Shown in pieces: positions 34,694-44,060 of a stretch of 64,000 bases of DNA (the stretch's first letter is position 1; every line of letters starts with the position of its first letter). The position numbers and the translations under genes are program-made. The stretch is from an uncultured Alphaproteobacteria bacterium. Its GTDB lineage: Bacteria > Pseudomonadota > Alphaproteobacteria > SP197. The notes beneath the pieces are model-generated. The model did not search any database. It had not been told where the DNA came from and saw nothing but the letters and a program-made list of their open reading frames with translations. The stretch spans positions 1-64,000 of the forward strand of contig OY282363.1 of NCBI GenBank assembly GCA_958295695.1, given 5' to 3'.

Positions 34694-36204
34694 CCGCCGC
34701 GCCGTCGTCGGGCCACCGCGGCCTCGTCATGGACGAGCCCCTGCTCTTCGAGCAGGACGCCCGGGGACGCACCGGCGTCGATCTGCCGGAGCCGGAGGGG
34801 CGCGCGCCGAGGCTGGGCGGGCTGGAGCGCGCGGGGCGCATCGGACTGGCGGGCCTGTCGGAGCCCCAGGCGGTGCGCCACTTCACGCGGCTGAGCCAGA
34901 AGAACTACGCCATCGATTCGGGCCTCTATCCGCTCGGCTCCTGCACCATGAAGCACAATCCCCGGCTCAACGAGAAGGCGGCGCGGACGCCGGGCTTCGC
35001 CATGGCGCATCCCCTGCAGCCTCCGCGGACGGTCCAGGGCTGCCTGGAGCTGATCGGCGCGCTCGCCCACTGGCTCGCGACGCTCACGGGCATGCCGGGC
35101 GTGGCCATGTCGCCCGCCGCCGGCGCCCATGGCGAGCTCGCCGGCCTCATGACGATCCGCGCCGCGCTGACCGACCGGGGCGACCCCAGGACGACGGTGC
35201 TGGTCCCGGAGTCCGCTCACGGCACGAACCCGGCGACGGCGGCGCTGTGCGGCTACGGGGTGGAGGCGGTTCCGGCCAACGACAGGGGCCGGATCGACCT
35301 CGGCGCGCTCGGGCGGGCGCTCGACGGAAACGTCGCGGCGCTCATGCTCACCAATCCCAACACCTGCGGCCTGTTCGAGGACGAGGTGATCGAGGCGGCC
35401 CGGCTGGTCCACGACGCCGGCGCCTTCTTCTACGCCGACGGCGCCAACTTCAACGCCATCGTCGGCCGCGTCCGGCCGGGCGACTTGGGCGTCGACGCCA
35501 TGCACATCAACCTGCACAAGACCTTCTCCACGCCGCACGGCGGCGGCGGGCCGGGCGGCGGGCCGGTGGCGCTTTCCGAACCGCTCGCGCCCTATGCCCC
35601 GCTCCCCCGCGTCGTGGCCGAAGGCGGGGGCTGGTCCCTGGTCGAGCGCGACGGGACGGGACGGTCCTGCGGGCGCCTGCGGAGCTTCCACGGCCAGATG
35701 GGCATGTTCGTGCGCGCGCTGGCCTACACGATGAGCCACGGCTCGGACGGTCTGCGCCAGGTCGCCGAGGACGCGGTGCTGAACGCCAACTACGTCATGG
35801 CGCGGCTCGAGGGCGCCTACAACGCGCCCTTCCCGGGTCCCTGCATGCACGAGTGCCTGTTCGACGATGAGACGCTGAGGGACACCGGCGTGAGCACGCT
35901 CGACCTCGCCAAGGCGATGATCGACGAGGGCTTCCATCCCATGACCGTGTACTTCCCGCTGGTCGTCCACGGCGCCATGCTGATCGAGCCCACCGAGACC
36001 GAGAGCAGGCAGGACCTCGACCTCTTCTGCGACGCCATGCTTCGCCTCATGGAGCGCGCCCGGTCGGGCGACGCCGCATGGTTCCGCGAGGCCCCGCGCC
36101 TCGCGCCCTGGCGCCGCCTCGACGAGACGACGGCGGCGCGCCGCCCGGTGCTGCGCTGGACGCCCGAGGCGGGTCGGCCAGTGGGAAACGACAGACCGGA
36201 CTGA
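34690..36204 (+). CDS. gcvPB: Glycine decarboxylase P protein, C-terminal PLP subunit
   Basis: A 504-residue PLP enzyme. The cofactor lysine is Lys277 in [16 protein letters not shown], and [16 protein letters not shown] and [10 protein letters not shown] are family landmarks. With GcvPA it decarboxylates glycine and loads the aminomethyl group onto the lipoyl arm of GcvH. It overlaps gcvPA by 4 bases. The L protein (lipoamide dehydrogenase) is not in this cluster and is probably shared with the 2-oxoacid dehydrogenases. Confidence 0.95.
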   Translation: MTAAPSSGHRGLVMDEPLLFEQDARGRTGVDLPEPEGRAPRLGGLERAGRIGLAGLSEPQAVRHFTRLSQKNYAIDSGLYPLGSCTMKHNPRLNEKAARTPGFAMAHPLQPPRTVQGCLELIGALAHWLATLTGMPGVAMSPAAGAHGELAGLMTIRAALTDRGDPRTTVLVPESAHGTNPATAALCGYGVEAVPANDRGRIDLGALGRALDGNVAALMLTNPNTCGLFEDEVIEAARLVHDAGAFFYADGANFNAIVGRVRPGDLGVDAMHINLHKTFSTPHGGGGPGGGPVALSEPLAPYAPLPRVVAEGGGWSLVERDGTGRSCGRLRSFHGQMGMFVRALAYTMSHGSDGLRQVAEDAVLNANYVMARLEGAYNAPFPGPCMHECLFDDETLRDTGVSTLDLAKAMIDEGFHPMTVYFPLVVHGAMLIEPTETESRQDLDLFCDAMLRLMERARSGDAAWFREAPRLAPWRRLDETTAARRPVLRWTPEAGRPVGNDRPD

Positions 36205-36253
36205 AAGGCGGCCGGTCGGGATTGCCGGCTCCGAACCGGTCGCGGGGAGCGCC

Positions 36254-36550
36254 TCAGTGGGCGTTCCAGACCCGCCGGCGATAGACCGGGCCGTCGAGGA
36301 CCCTGACGCGCTCGACATTGATGTCGCGAAGCTGGCGGGACGACAGGAAGTCGAGCTCGTGGCGGGCGATGGCCCTGGCGCGCATCGTCTTCAGTCTGCT
36401 GGCGATCCTGGACATCGGGGGCGTCTCCGCGGTTGCCGTGGCGGCGGTCCGTCGCGGAGCCGCCGGCGCGTTGTCGATGGGGAAGAGATGCTCCCCTCCG
36501 GCCGGCGCCGCAAGCGGCGGCGGCGCATTCCAGGCATTCCGGGACCGCAT
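36254..36550 (-). CDS. DUF1127-domain protein
   Basis: A small protein whose C-terminal part, RAIARHELDFLSSRQLRDINVERVR, is a DUF1127 (YjiS-like) motif: a short, Arg-rich helical segment. Proteins of this group bind RNA or affect phosphate and carbon metabolism in some alphaproteobacteria; the function here is not known. The 98-residue form starts at 36550. A 54-residue form starting at ATG 36415 (GGAG nine bases upstream) is equally possible and would keep the whole motif. It is convergent with gcvPB. Confidence 0.65.
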   Translation of the reverse strand: MRSRNAWNAPPPLAAPAGGEHLFPIDNAPAAPRRTAATATAETPPMSRIASRLKTMRARAIARHELDFLSSRQLRDINVERVRVLDGPVYRRRVWNAH

Positions 36551-36669
36551 GGGTTCCAACGCCGAGCGCGCCGCCCCTCGCAAGGGGAGACGCGCCCGGG
36601 GCAAGGACAAGGAGGCGGCGCGGGGAAAAGACGCGCCGCCTCCCGGAATCGACCGACGGTCCGGGCGGC

Positions 36670-36873
36670 TCAGGCCCGGTCGCCGTCGCCGGTCTTGCTC
36701 AGATGCTCCTTGGCCATGGCCTCCGCCCTGTTCTCGGCCCGGATCGACGCGACGATCGTGCCGACGCAAAGCGCCACGGAAACCAGGAGCCAAAGATACA
36801 CGCCGGAACCTCCGGCATAGCTGAAATAGGCCGCGGCGCCCTCCCAGCTTTCGATGGGACTTGAACCGAACAT
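36670..36873 (-). CDS. Small single-span membrane protein next to the ammonium transporter
   Basis: A 67-residue protein with one membrane helix (VYLWLLVSVALCVGTIVASI) and a charged C-terminal tail (RAENRAEAMAKEHLSKTGDGDRA). The ATG at 36873 has AAGGAGACC upstream, a strong site. It lies 52 bases after the ammonium transporter gene on the same strand, suggesting co-expression. I do not recognise a family; a role as accessory subunit of the transporter is only a guess. Confidence 0.65.
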   Translation of the reverse strand: MFGSSPIESWEGAAAYFSYAGGSGVYLWLLVSVALCVGTIVASIRAENRAEAMAKEHLSKTGDGDRA

Positions 36874-36925
36874 TTCGGGTCTCCTTTCTACGGAAGTGTT
36901 CGCCGTTATCGGATGCCGGCCGGCG

Positions 36926-38227
36926 TCAGCCGCGCCAGTGCAGTTCGCTCGCGATCTGCTCGGGATAGGCCGGAGACGGGATCTCCGTGTCCATGCCGAG
37001 CTTCTGGATGTCGTCGCCGGCGCGGAGGATGCCGCACGCCTTGAGGATGAGCGACACGACATAGCCCGGCACGAAGCCGACCAGGATCATGACCGCGCAA
37101 CCGACCGCCTGGCCCCAGAACGTGATGCCGGGGATGGTCTCGGACACCGCCGGATACCCGTGCAGGAAGACGCCGCATCCCAGCACGCCGACGATGCCGC
37201 AGAACCCGTGCACCGACACCGCCCCGACCGCGTCGTCGATGCCGCAGCGCTCGAGGAAGCGTTGGCCGTAGGGGATGATCGCGCCTCCCAGGAAGCCCAG
37301 GGCGAACGCGATCGGCGGGTAGTAGATATCCAGGCCCGCCGCGGCGGCGAAGATGCCGCCCAGGGCGCCCGACATCATCCAGAACGGGTCGCGGGTGACC
37401 GCGTAGGCGCCGATGATGCCGCCGGCGAAGCTCATGAGCAGGTTGAACGAGAAGGCCGACAGGGTCATCGGACCGCCGTAGATGTTGGCCCACTGGCCGG
37501 TGCCGTTGTAGATCAGGCAGGCGCCCATGAAGCCGACGAAGCCGATGATGATGATCATCAGGCCCGCGATGGTCATCGGCACGCTGTGGCCCCGGATGTT
37601 GTTGACCTCGCCGCCGGGCCCGAACTTGCCGAGGCGCGGCCCGAGGTTGATCAGCACGCCGAGCGCGAAGAAGCCCGAGATGATGTGGACCACGCCGGCC
37701 GCTCCGACGTCGTGGTAGCCGAACTCGGTGACCAGCCAGCCGTCGGGATGCCAGCCCCAGGCCGCGGCGACCAGCCAGGCGAACGAGCCCAGGACCACGG
37801 CGAGGACGATGAAGGCGCCCATGCGGATGCGTTCGATCACCGCGCCGGACATGATCGAGGCCGTCGTGGCCGAGAACAGCACGAAGGCGCCCCAGACGAC
37901 GCCGGTCACGTTGTCGGCGAGGTTGGGACCCATGGCCTCGCTCCACGGCTCGGCGCTGGCGCCGGCTTCGAGGTCGGGGATCAGTCCGGGCGGGAAGGCG
38001 AGATAGACCCACCAGCCGAACATGAACATCGTGGGGATGATGAAGGCGAAGGCCAGGATGTTCTTGCAGCCCGACGCCAGGGTGTTCTTCACGCGGGAGG
38101 CTCCCATCTCGTACATCAGGAAGCCGGCGTGAATCGCGATCATCAGACCGATGGCCCAGAAGTAGTAGATTTCCAGGTTGATCGACGTCGTCCATTCGAT
38201 CGCGGATTGCAGTTCTTCGGGTGTCAT
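36926..38227 (-). CDS. amt: Ammonium transporter (Amt family)
   Basis: A 433-residue membrane protein with 11 predicted helices. It starts outside with TSINLEIYYFWAIGLMIAIHAGFLMYEMG. The pore histidine pair is seen in GVVHIISGFFALG and VSVHGFCGIVGVLG, the latter with Cys where many Amt proteins have Val-Gly. It conducts ammonium or methylammonium across the inner membrane. The ATG at 38227 follows GGAGG. It is downstream of the GlnT-like ligase on the same strand (151 bases), and no GlnK/PII gene is adjacent, which is unusual for amt. Confidence 0.92.
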   Translation of the reverse strand: MTPEELQSAIEWTTSINLEIYYFWAIGLMIAIHAGFLMYEMGASRVKNTLASGCKNILAFAFIIPTMFMFGWWVYLAFPPGLIPDLEAGASAEPWSEAMGPNLADNVTGVVWGAFVLFSATTASIMSGAVIERIRMGAFIVLAVVLGSFAWLVAAAWGWHPDGWLVTEFGYHDVGAAGVVHIISGFFALGVLINLGPRLGKFGPGGEVNNIRGHSVPMTIAGLMIIIIGFVGFMGACLIYNGTGQWANIYGGPMTLSAFSFNLLMSFAGGIIGAYAVTRDPFWMMSGALGGIFAAAAGLDIYYPPIAFALGFLGGAIIPYGQRFLERCGIDDAVGAVSVHGFCGIVGVLGCGVFLHGYPAVSETIPGITFWGQAVGCAVMILVGFVPGYVVSLILKACGILRAGDDIQKLGMDTEIPSPAYPEQIASELHWRG

Positions 38228-38262
38228 CGTGACAAAACCTCCAGTTCGGTTGACGGATATTC

Positions 38263-38282
38263 GGACAACCCGGCGTTTGTCC
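38263..38282. promoter_or_regulatory. Inverted repeat before the ammonium transporter gene
   Basis: GGACAA (38263-38268) and TTGTCC (38277-38282) are perfect inverted hexamers with an 8-base centre, 36 to 55 bases before the amt start codon. It could be an operator; nothing more can be said from sequence alone. Confidence 0.35.
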
Positions 38283-38378
38283 AGTTTTCCGGGTGGCCGG
38301 CATCGTCCGACCAAGCGCCTTGGCCGCGACGATGGCTCGCGACGGGGGAGGCCGGCCGGCATGGCCGGAAACCCCGTC

Positions 38379-39755
38379 TCAGTAGAATTTCAGATAACGC
38401 GCGCGCTCCCAGTCGCTGACGTGGTTGAGGTAGCCCAGCCACTCGTCCCTCTTGTACGACAGCCAGGCCTCGAACATCGCATCGCCGAAGGTCGCCCGCG
38501 CGAGACCGCTGGCCGCGAACGCCTCCAGCGCCTCGCCGAGAGTGCGCGGCAGCATCGCGACGCCGAGCGCCCGGAGCTCGTCGTCGGCCTTGATGTAGAG
38601 GTTGTCGGTGTGCGGCTCGCCGGGGTCGAGCTCCCGCTCGATCCCCTCGAGGCCCGCCGCCAGCACCATGGCGGCGCCGAGATAGGGGTTGCACGACGAG
38701 TCCGCCAGACGCAACTCGACCCTGCCGCCGCCGAGCGGAACGCGGAGCGTGTTCGTGCGGTTGTTGTCGCCGTAGCTGCGGAAGACCGGCGCCCAGGTGA
38801 AGCCCGAGTTGCTGCCCTTCAGGATCAGCCGTTTGTAGCTGTTGACCGTGGGCGCCACGACCGCCGAGACGGCCGGCAGGTGCTTCAGCACGCCGGCGAC
38901 GAACCGGTATCCGAGCTCGGACAGGCCGCAGCCGCGCGGATCGTCCCCGGTCTCGAAAAGGTTGTCGCCGCCGGCCGTGTCGAACAGCGACATGTTGAAG
39001 TGGGCGCCGCTGCCGGCGTAGTGGCCCAGCGGCTTGGGCATGAAGCTGGCGTAGCCGCCGTGCTTGCGGGCGATCTCGTTCGCCAGGCGCCGGAAGAACA
39101 CGAACCGATCCGCGGTCGTCAGCACGTCCGAATAGGAAAAATCGATCTCGAACTGGCCGATGCCGTCCTCGTGGTCGAACGAGTAGACATCCCAGCCCAG
39201 ATCGTTCATGGCGGCGACGAGCTCGCCGATCCAGTCCAGGTTGTCGAGCAGGCGGGAGGTGTCGTAGGCCGGCTTGTCGAGATTGCGCCGCGGGCTGAGC
39301 GGCTGGCAGCCGTCGGTCGCGGGGTCGTCCCTGAAGACGAAGAATTCGGCCTCGACGCCCAGGTTCATGCCGAGGCCGCGCGCGGCGGCCCGGGCGACGA
39401 CGCGGTTCAGGATGTTCCGGCTGCAGGCCTCGAAGGGCCTGCCCTCGCAGTGGAGGTTGCTGGCGAACCACGCGACTTCGGGCATCCAGGGCTGGATGGC
39501 GCAGGACGCGGGATCGGGATGCGCGGCGACCTCCTCGTCGTGGATCGACTGCGGCACGCCATCGAGCGCCGCTCCGGTACAGAGTTCCGAACCCGCCATG
39601 GCGCGGTCGAAATGGGCCATGGGCACCATCTTCGACTTCGAGACGCCGTGCATGTCGACAAAGGAGGGCAGGACGAACGCGACGCCGCGGGAGACCAGAT
39701 GCTCCTTGAGCGCGCCGAGGTCCTTTCCGATGCTGGGACTCTCCGTCTTCCTCAT
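38379..39755 (-). CDS. glnT: Glutamine synthetase family ligase, GlnT / gamma-glutamylmethylamide synthetase type
   Basis: A 458-residue ATP-dependent ligase. Conserved glutamine synthetase parts are VEAEFFVF (metal Glu), FDHEDGIGQFEID, GSGAHFNMSLFD (ATP/metal His), PTVNSYKRL and VELRLADSSCNPYL. It belongs to the GlnT/GmaS group of about 435-460 residues, distinct from GlnA. It makes glutamine from glutamate and ammonia, or gamma-glutamylmethylamide from methylamine; the two are hard to separate by eye. The neighbouring Amt protein could bring in either ammonium or methylammonium. The start is ATG 39755; the long upstream extension of the open frame is not conserved. Confidence 0.8.
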   Translation of the reverse strand: MRKTESPSIGKDLGALKEHLVSRGVAFVLPSFVDMHGVSKSKMVPMAHFDRAMAGSELCTGAALDGVPQSIHDEEVAAHPDPASCAIQPWMPEVAWFASNLHCEGRPFEACSRNILNRVVARAAARGLGMNLGVEAEFFVFRDDPATDGCQPLSPRRNLDKPAYDTSRLLDNLDWIGELVAAMNDLGWDVYSFDHEDGIGQFEIDFSYSDVLTTADRFVFFRRLANEIARKHGGYASFMPKPLGHYAGSGAHFNMSLFDTAGGDNLFETGDDPRGCGLSELGYRFVAGVLKHLPAVSAVVAPTVNSYKRLILKGSNSGFTWAPVFRSYGDNNRTNTLRVPLGGGRVELRLADSSCNPYLGAAMVLAAGLEGIERELDPGEPHTDNLYIKADDELRALGVAMLPRTLGEALEAFAASGLARATFGDAMFEAWLSYKRDEWLGYLNHVSDWERARYLKFY

Positions 39756-39830
39756 GCCGCGCCGCACCGCCCGCCGCAACCGGCAAGGTCGATCCGGCAT
39801 CCCCCCTTTGACAGTTCCCCGTTCGGCGCG

Positions 39831-39845
39831 GCGCCGACCGTGCCA
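39831..39845 (-). promoter_or_regulatory. Sigma-54-like promoter candidate before glnT
   Basis: On the minus strand TGGCACG-GTCG-GCGC matches the -24/-12 pattern TGGCACG-N4-TTGC in the invariant GG and GC positions with correct spacing, but the TT of the -12 box is GC. It lies about 76 bases before glnT. Nitrogen control through NtrC would fit the amt-glnT pair. Confidence 0.35.
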
Positions 39846-40039
39846 GCCCGTCGATCCATCGGTCAAGTGTTGTCGATGGCGTTGGCGTGCGGGAAGGCGA
39901 TATCCGTCTGGAGCCTTGTCCTGTCGTTCGGGAACGGCGGCGGTCCCCAAGCCCGCCGAAGGCCGCCCCCTTCGATACGCGGTCTCCGGCGGCTACCCGG
40001 GGTGAGAGAGATTTCGGGTGGGGACAAAGCACAAATCCC

Positions 40040-40084
40040 CTCATCCCGAGCAGATCCCGGAGGGACCGTATCGAGGGACGCCCC
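40040..40084. repeat. Dispersed palindromic repeat, second copy
   Basis: CTCATCCCGAG, a different inner hairpin (TCCC-GGA-GGGA), then CCGTATCGAGGGACGCCCC. The outer parts match the copy at 27492 almost exactly, while the inner stem differs in sequence but can still pair. Confidence 0.7.
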
Positions 40085-40126
40085 GTCGGCGGCCGTTCGG
40101 ACGAGACCGGCCGTGTCAACGCGCCG

Positions 40127-40522
40127 TCATTCCTCCTCGAGCCGTTCCATGTCGTCGTCGCCGAGACCGAAGTGATGGCCGATCTCGTGGATGATCGTGT
40201 TGGCGATCAAGTCCTCCAGCGTGTCCTCGCCCGCGGCCCAGGCGTCCAGCAACGGCCGGCGGTAGAGGTAGATGCGGTCGAGGTCGCCCGGCGCATCGAC
40301 GACGGAGGCCCGGTCGAGGGACACGCCCTGATAGAGGCCCAGAAGGCCGAACCAGTCGTCGATCTCCATCTCGTCGAGCACATCGGCCTCGGGGAAGTCC
40401 TCGACCAGGATGGCGATCCCGCGAACGTGACGGCGCAGCGCTTCGGGGATCGCGGTCATGGCTTCCTCGGCGAGGGCCGCGACCTCCTCGGCGCCGGGCG
40501 GGAGTCCGAAGCGGCGCGTCAT
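40127..40522 (-). CDS. Zincin-like metallopeptidase family protein
   Basis: A 131-residue protein with the motif HEIGHHFGLGDDD: HExxH at residues 112-116, then Gly119 and Asp122, the extended metzincin-like zinc signature of the small 'metallopeptidase family protein' group (PF06262). The N-terminal LAEEAMTAIPEALRRHVRGIAILVEDFP is typical. The zinc ligands are intact, but no proteolytic substrate is known for this family. It is divergent from phhB, 78 bases away. Confidence 0.85.
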   Translation of the reverse strand: MTRRFGLPPGAEEVAALAEEAMTAIPEALRRHVRGIAILVEDFPEADVLDEMEIDDWFGLLGLYQGVSLDRASVVDAPGDLDRIYLYRRPLLDAWAAGEDTLEDLIANTIIHEIGHHFGLGDDDMERLEEE

Positions 40523-40600
40523 GGAGCCGGGACGCCCGCGCCCTTGTCCCGCCGCGAGCGGTCCCCATAATCCGCGGACTCGGGGACCGGAGGGTTCGGG

Positions 40601-40912
40601 ATGGCGCGGAAACTCGACGACGCCGCGCGCGACGCGGCGCTCGGGACACTGGATGGCTGGAGTCTGGCCGAGGGCCGCGAGGCGATCGTCAAGTCGTTCC
40701 GGTTCGACGATTTCATGAGCGCCTTCGGGTTCATGGGCCTGATCGCGGTCTATGCCGACGTTGTCGACCATCATCCCGAATGGTTCAACGTCTATAACAG
40801 GGTCGATGTCACGCTCGCGAGCCACGACGTCGACGGGATCTCCGAACGCGACATCGCCATGGCGCGGTTCATGGACCGCGCCGCGAAGAAGGCGGAGAAG
40901 AAGGCCGCGTGA
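40601..40912 (+). CDS. phhB: 4a-hydroxytetrahydrobiopterin dehydratase (PCD/DCoH)
   Basis: A 103-residue protein. The family motif is EAIVKSFRFDDFMSAFGFM followed by DHHPEWFNVYNRVDVTLASHDVDG, with the pterin-binding His-His-Pro-Glu-Trp. It recycles the hydroxylated pterin cofactor of phenylalanine hydroxylase, and in some bacteria helps molybdopterin metabolism. The ATG has GGAGGG upstream. No phenylalanine hydroxylase gene is in the window. Confidence 0.92.
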   Translation: MARKLDDAARDAALGTLDGWSLAEGREAIVKSFRFDDFMSAFGFMGLIAVYADVVDHHPEWFNVYNRVDVTLASHDVDGISERDIAMARFMDRAAKKAEKKAA

Positions 40913-40942
40913 CGTCCGTCGCCTCGGAGCGGCCTCGTCCGG

Positions 40943-41905
40943 TCACGGTCCGTTCCGGCCGGGCGGCGCCGCCCGGCCGGTGACATGAGGCGAGCGCGCG
41001 GCCTCCCTGGCCGCGCCCGCGGCTTTCATCCTGGCCTCGCGGTGGGTGACGTAGATCGTGCTCGTGGCGATGACGCCCGCGCCCACCCAGGTCCAGGCGT
41101 CGGTCGGCTCGGAGAAGGCGAACCAACCGATGACCGCGACGATCGGAAGACGGACGAAATCGAAGGGCACCAGGTAGGTCGTGTCGGCCATCGAGAAGGC
41201 GCGCGTGAAGGCGAGATGCGAGAGCGTCGCGATGGCGCCCAGGGACGCCAGCCAGAACCAGCCTTCCGCGGTCGGCCACGACCAGACGAAGAACGCCGGC
41301 GCGAACGAGACCGGCGTGAGCAGCATGTTCTGCCAGACCACCAGGGCGGTCGGCGATTCCGTGCTCGTCAGCTTCTTCATGACGACCACCGAAAGCGCCA
41401 TGGTCGCCGCCGAGAAGATGACGATCAGCTCGCCCCAGCCGACCGGTTCGGAGCCGGGCCTGAGAATCGCCAGCATGCCGCCGAAGCCGATCGCCAGCGC
41501 CACGATGCGCCGCGTCCGGATCACCTCGCCCAGCAGGACGACGGCCGCGACGGCGGCGAACAGCGGCGCGGTGAACGACAGCGCCACGGCGTTCGAAAGC
41601 GGCACGACGGCGAGGGCGGAGAACCACGCCGCCATGCTCGCGAAGCCGAGCAGCGCGCGCAGCGAGATCAGCGGGAACCGGCCGGTCTTCATCGCGTCCG
41701 GACCGTTCTTCACCAGCCAGGGCGCCATGACCAGGAACGCGAAGAAGTTGCGGCAGAAGACGATCATCAGGGGGTCGACCGCGAGCGTCGCGCCCAGATA
41801 TCGGATGATCGCGTTCATCGACGCGAAGCCGACGCAGGCGAGCATCAGAAGGCCGGCCGCGTAGACCGGCGTCGAGACCTTCTCGCGGAGGGGCCGGCGC
41901 GCCAT
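40943..41905 (-). CDS. EamA/DMT-family transporter
   Basis: A 320-residue membrane protein with ten predicted helices in two EamA domains (first ending VVLLGEVIRTRRIVALAIGFGGML, second ending GWFAFSEPTDAWTWVGAGVIATSTIYV). It belongs to the drug/metabolite transporter superfamily, which exports amino acids, nucleosides or other metabolites; the S-adenosylmethionine transporter Sam/RhaT-like branch is near. The substrate cannot be told. The C-terminal 40 residues are a basic soluble tail. Confidence 0.88.
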   Translation of the reverse strand: MARRPLREKVSTPVYAAGLLMLACVGFASMNAIIRYLGATLAVDPLMIVFCRNFFAFLVMAPWLVKNGPDAMKTGRFPLISLRALLGFASMAAWFSALAVVPLSNAVALSFTAPLFAAVAAVVLLGEVIRTRRIVALAIGFGGMLAILRPGSEPVGWGELIVIFSAATMALSVVVMKKLTSTESPTALVVWQNMLLTPVSFAPAFFVWSWPTAEGWFWLASLGAIATLSHLAFTRAFSMADTTYLVPFDFVRLPIVAVIGWFAFSEPTDAWTWVGAGVIATSTIYVTHREARMKAAGAAREAARSPHVTGRAAPPGRNGP

Positions 41906-42058
41906 CCCGGCAGTCTAGGGCGGGTCCGGCTTTGCCGGAACCGCTCGGGGGACGCGACCGCGGCCCGCGGGGCGGCCGCCCGGTTCCGGCGCGTGGCGGA
42001 CATGTGCTACGACGCCCCTGTCCTTCAACGTGTCGTCCCCGCGTGGGCGGAACCGGCC

Positions 42059-44014
42059 ATGAACGACGTTCTCTGGACCCCCGATCCCTGCCGCGCCGCG
42101 GCCGCGGCCATGACCCGCTTCCGCCATCTGGCCGCGCGGAAGAGCGGGCGCGACCTCGGCGACTACGACGCCCTGTGGCGCTGGTCGATCGAGGATCGCG
42201 AGGGGTTCTGGTCGCTGCTCTGGGAGTTCTGCGGCGTCATCGCCTCGACGCCCTGGGACGCGATCCTGGAAAACGGCGACGCGATGCCCGGCGCGCGGTG
42301 GTTCACCGGGGCGCGGCTCAACCACGCGGAGAACCTGCTGCGCCGCCGCGACGGTTGCGAGGCCATCGTGTGCTGGCGCGAGAACGGCGCGCGCAGCGCG
42401 ATGACCTTCGCGGAACTCCACGACACGGTGGCGGCCCTGCGCGTCTGGCTCGAGGCGAAGGGGGTGGGCCGGGGCGACCGCGTCGCGGGGTTCCTGCCCA
42501 ACCTGCCCGAGACGGTGGCCGCCATGCTGGCGACCGCGAGCCTGGGCGCGGTGTGGTCGTCCTGCTCGCCCGATTTCGGCGCGCGCGGGGTGCTCGACCG
42601 TTTCGGCCAGATCGAGCCGAAGGCGCTGATTTGCGCCGACGGCTACTTCTACGGCGGCAAGACCTTCGACAGCCGGCCGCGCGTCGCGGACATGCTCGCC
42701 GACCTGCCGAGCGTCGAGGCGGTCGCGGTCGTGCCTTATGTCGAGGAGGCGCCGGATCTCTCGTCCCTGCCGAACGCCGTGTCCTGGAGCGAGGCCACCG
42801 CGGACGCGCCGGCGGATGGCGTCGCCTTCGCCCAGGTGCCCTTCGATCATCCGCTCTTCATCATGTATTCGTCCGGCACGACGGGCGCGCCGAAGTGCAT
42901 CGTCCACGGCCACGGCGGGACGCTGCTGCAACACCTGAAGGAGCACCGCCTGCATTGCGACCTGCAACCCGGCGACCGCATGCTCTATGTCTCGACCTGC
43001 GGCTGGATGATGTGGAACTGGCAGGTCTCGGCCCTGGCGCTCGGCGCGACGCTGCTGCTCTACGAGGGCAACCCGGCGCACCCGGCGCCCGCGATCCTGT
43101 GGGACTTCTGCGAACGGGAACGCATGTCGGTCTTCGGAACCTCGGCGAAATACCTCTCGGCGATCGAGAAGGCCGGCGTGAAGCCGGGGGAGACCCACGA
43201 TCTCTCCCGCCTGCGGCTGGTGATGTCGACCGGCTCGCCGCTCGCCCACGAGAGCTTCGACTACGTCTACCGCGACGTGAAGGCGGACGTGCAGCTCTCC
43301 TCGATCTCGGGCGGCACCGACATCGTCTCGTGCTTCGCGCTCGGCAACCCGACGCTTCCGGTCAGGAAGGGCGAGCTGCAATCGCGCGGGCTGGGCATGG
43401 CGGTCGAGGTCTTCGGCGACGACGGAAGGCCGCTGCCCGCGGGCGGGAAGGGCGAGCTCGTCTGCACCCGTCCGTTCCCGTCGATGCCCGTGGGCTTCTG
43501 GAACGATCCCGACGGGGCCAGGTACCGCGCCGCCTACTTCGACGCGTTCGACAACGTCTGGCGTCACGGCGACTGGTCCGCCGTCACCGGGGACGGCGGC
43601 ATGGTCATCCACGGCCGCTCCGACGCCGTGCTCAACCCCGGCGGGGTGCGCATCGGCACCGCCGAGATCTACCGCCAGGTCGAGCGGTTCGACGAGGTGC
43701 TCGAGAGCCTGTGCATCGGCCAGGACTGGGAGGGGGACGTGCGCGTGGTGCTGTTCGTCGTCCTGCGTCCGGGCCACGGGCTGACCGACGAGCTCACGGC
43801 CGCGATCCGCCGGAAAATCCGCATGAGCGCGTCGCCCCGCCACGTGCCGGCCAAGGTCGTCGCGGTGGCCGACATCCCGCGCACCCGCTCCAACAAGATC
43901 AGCGAGCTCGCCGTGCGCGACATCGTCCACGGCCGCCCCGTGAAGAACACCGAAGCGCTCGCCAACCCGGAGGCGCTGAAACTGTTCGAGGGGCTGGAGG
44001 CGCTGAAAAGCTAG
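42059..44014 (+). CDS. Acetoacetyl-CoA synthetase
   Basis: A 651-residue acyl-adenylate synthetase. The AMP-binding loop is [20 protein letters not shown], the second motif [12 protein letters not shown] and the ending [22 protein letters not shown] are those of acetoacetyl-CoA synthetase rather than acetyl-CoA synthetase. The N-terminal [19 protein letters not shown] domain is also present. The catalytic lysine lies near the C-terminus in RSNKISELA. It activates acetoacetate to acetoacetyl-CoA with ATP, feeding ketone bodies or polyhydroxybutyrate breakdown products into metabolism. The ATG at 42059 is preferred over an upstream ATG because the family alignment starts at [10 protein letters not shown] palindromic element starts at its stop codon. 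Confidence 0.93.
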   Translation: MNDVLWTPDPCRAAAAAMTRFRHLAARKSGRDLGDYDALWRWSIEDREGFWSLLWEFCGVIASTPWDAILENGDAMPGARWFTGARLNHAENLLRRRDGCEAIVCWRENGARSAMTFAELHDTVAALRVWLEAKGVGRGDRVAGFLPNLPETVAAMLATASLGAVWSSCSPDFGARGVLDRFGQIEPKALICADGYFYGGKTFDSRPRVADMLADLPSVEAVAVVPYVEEAPDLSSLPNAVSWSEATADAPADGVAFAQVPFDHPLFIMYSSGTTGAPKCIVHGHGGTLLQHLKEHRLHCDLQPGDRMLYVSTCGWMMWNWQVSALALGATLLLYEGNPAHPAPAILWDFCERERMSVFGTSAKYLSAIEKAGVKPGETHDLSRLRLVMSTGSPLAHESFDYVYRDVKADVQLSSISGGTDIVSCFALGNPTLPVRKGELQSRGLGMAVEVFGDDGRPLPAGGKGELVCTRPFPSMPVGFWNDPDGARYRAAYFDAFDNVWRHGDWSAVTGDGGMVIHGRSDAVLNPGGVRIGTAEIYRQVERFDEVLESLCIGQDWEGDVRVVLFVVLRPGHGLTDELTAAIRRKIRMSASPRHVPAKVVAVADIPRTRSNKISELAVRDIVHGRPVKNTEALANPEALKLFEGLEALKS

Positions 44015-44036
44015 AGCGCGATCCTATCGGACGGGA
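44011..44036 (+). repeat. CTAGAGCG element at the acetoacetyl-CoA synthetase stop codon
   Basis: CTAGAGCG at 44011-44018, then CGATCC and GGATCG arms around TATCGGACG. The TAG stop codon lies within the first four bases, exactly as at the end of creatinase (17463-17497). Confidence 0.45.
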
Positions 44037-44060
44037 TCGGAGCCGGTCCCTTCCGGCAGG

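Larger units (their letters stand above)
39756..40126. other. Intergenic region before glnT
   Basis: About 370 bases between glnT and the metallopeptidase gene, whose stop codon faces it. It holds the sigma-54-like candidate (39831-39845) and one copy of the dispersed palindromic repeat (40040-40084). No gene, tRNA or T-run terminator is seen. Confidence 0.5.
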
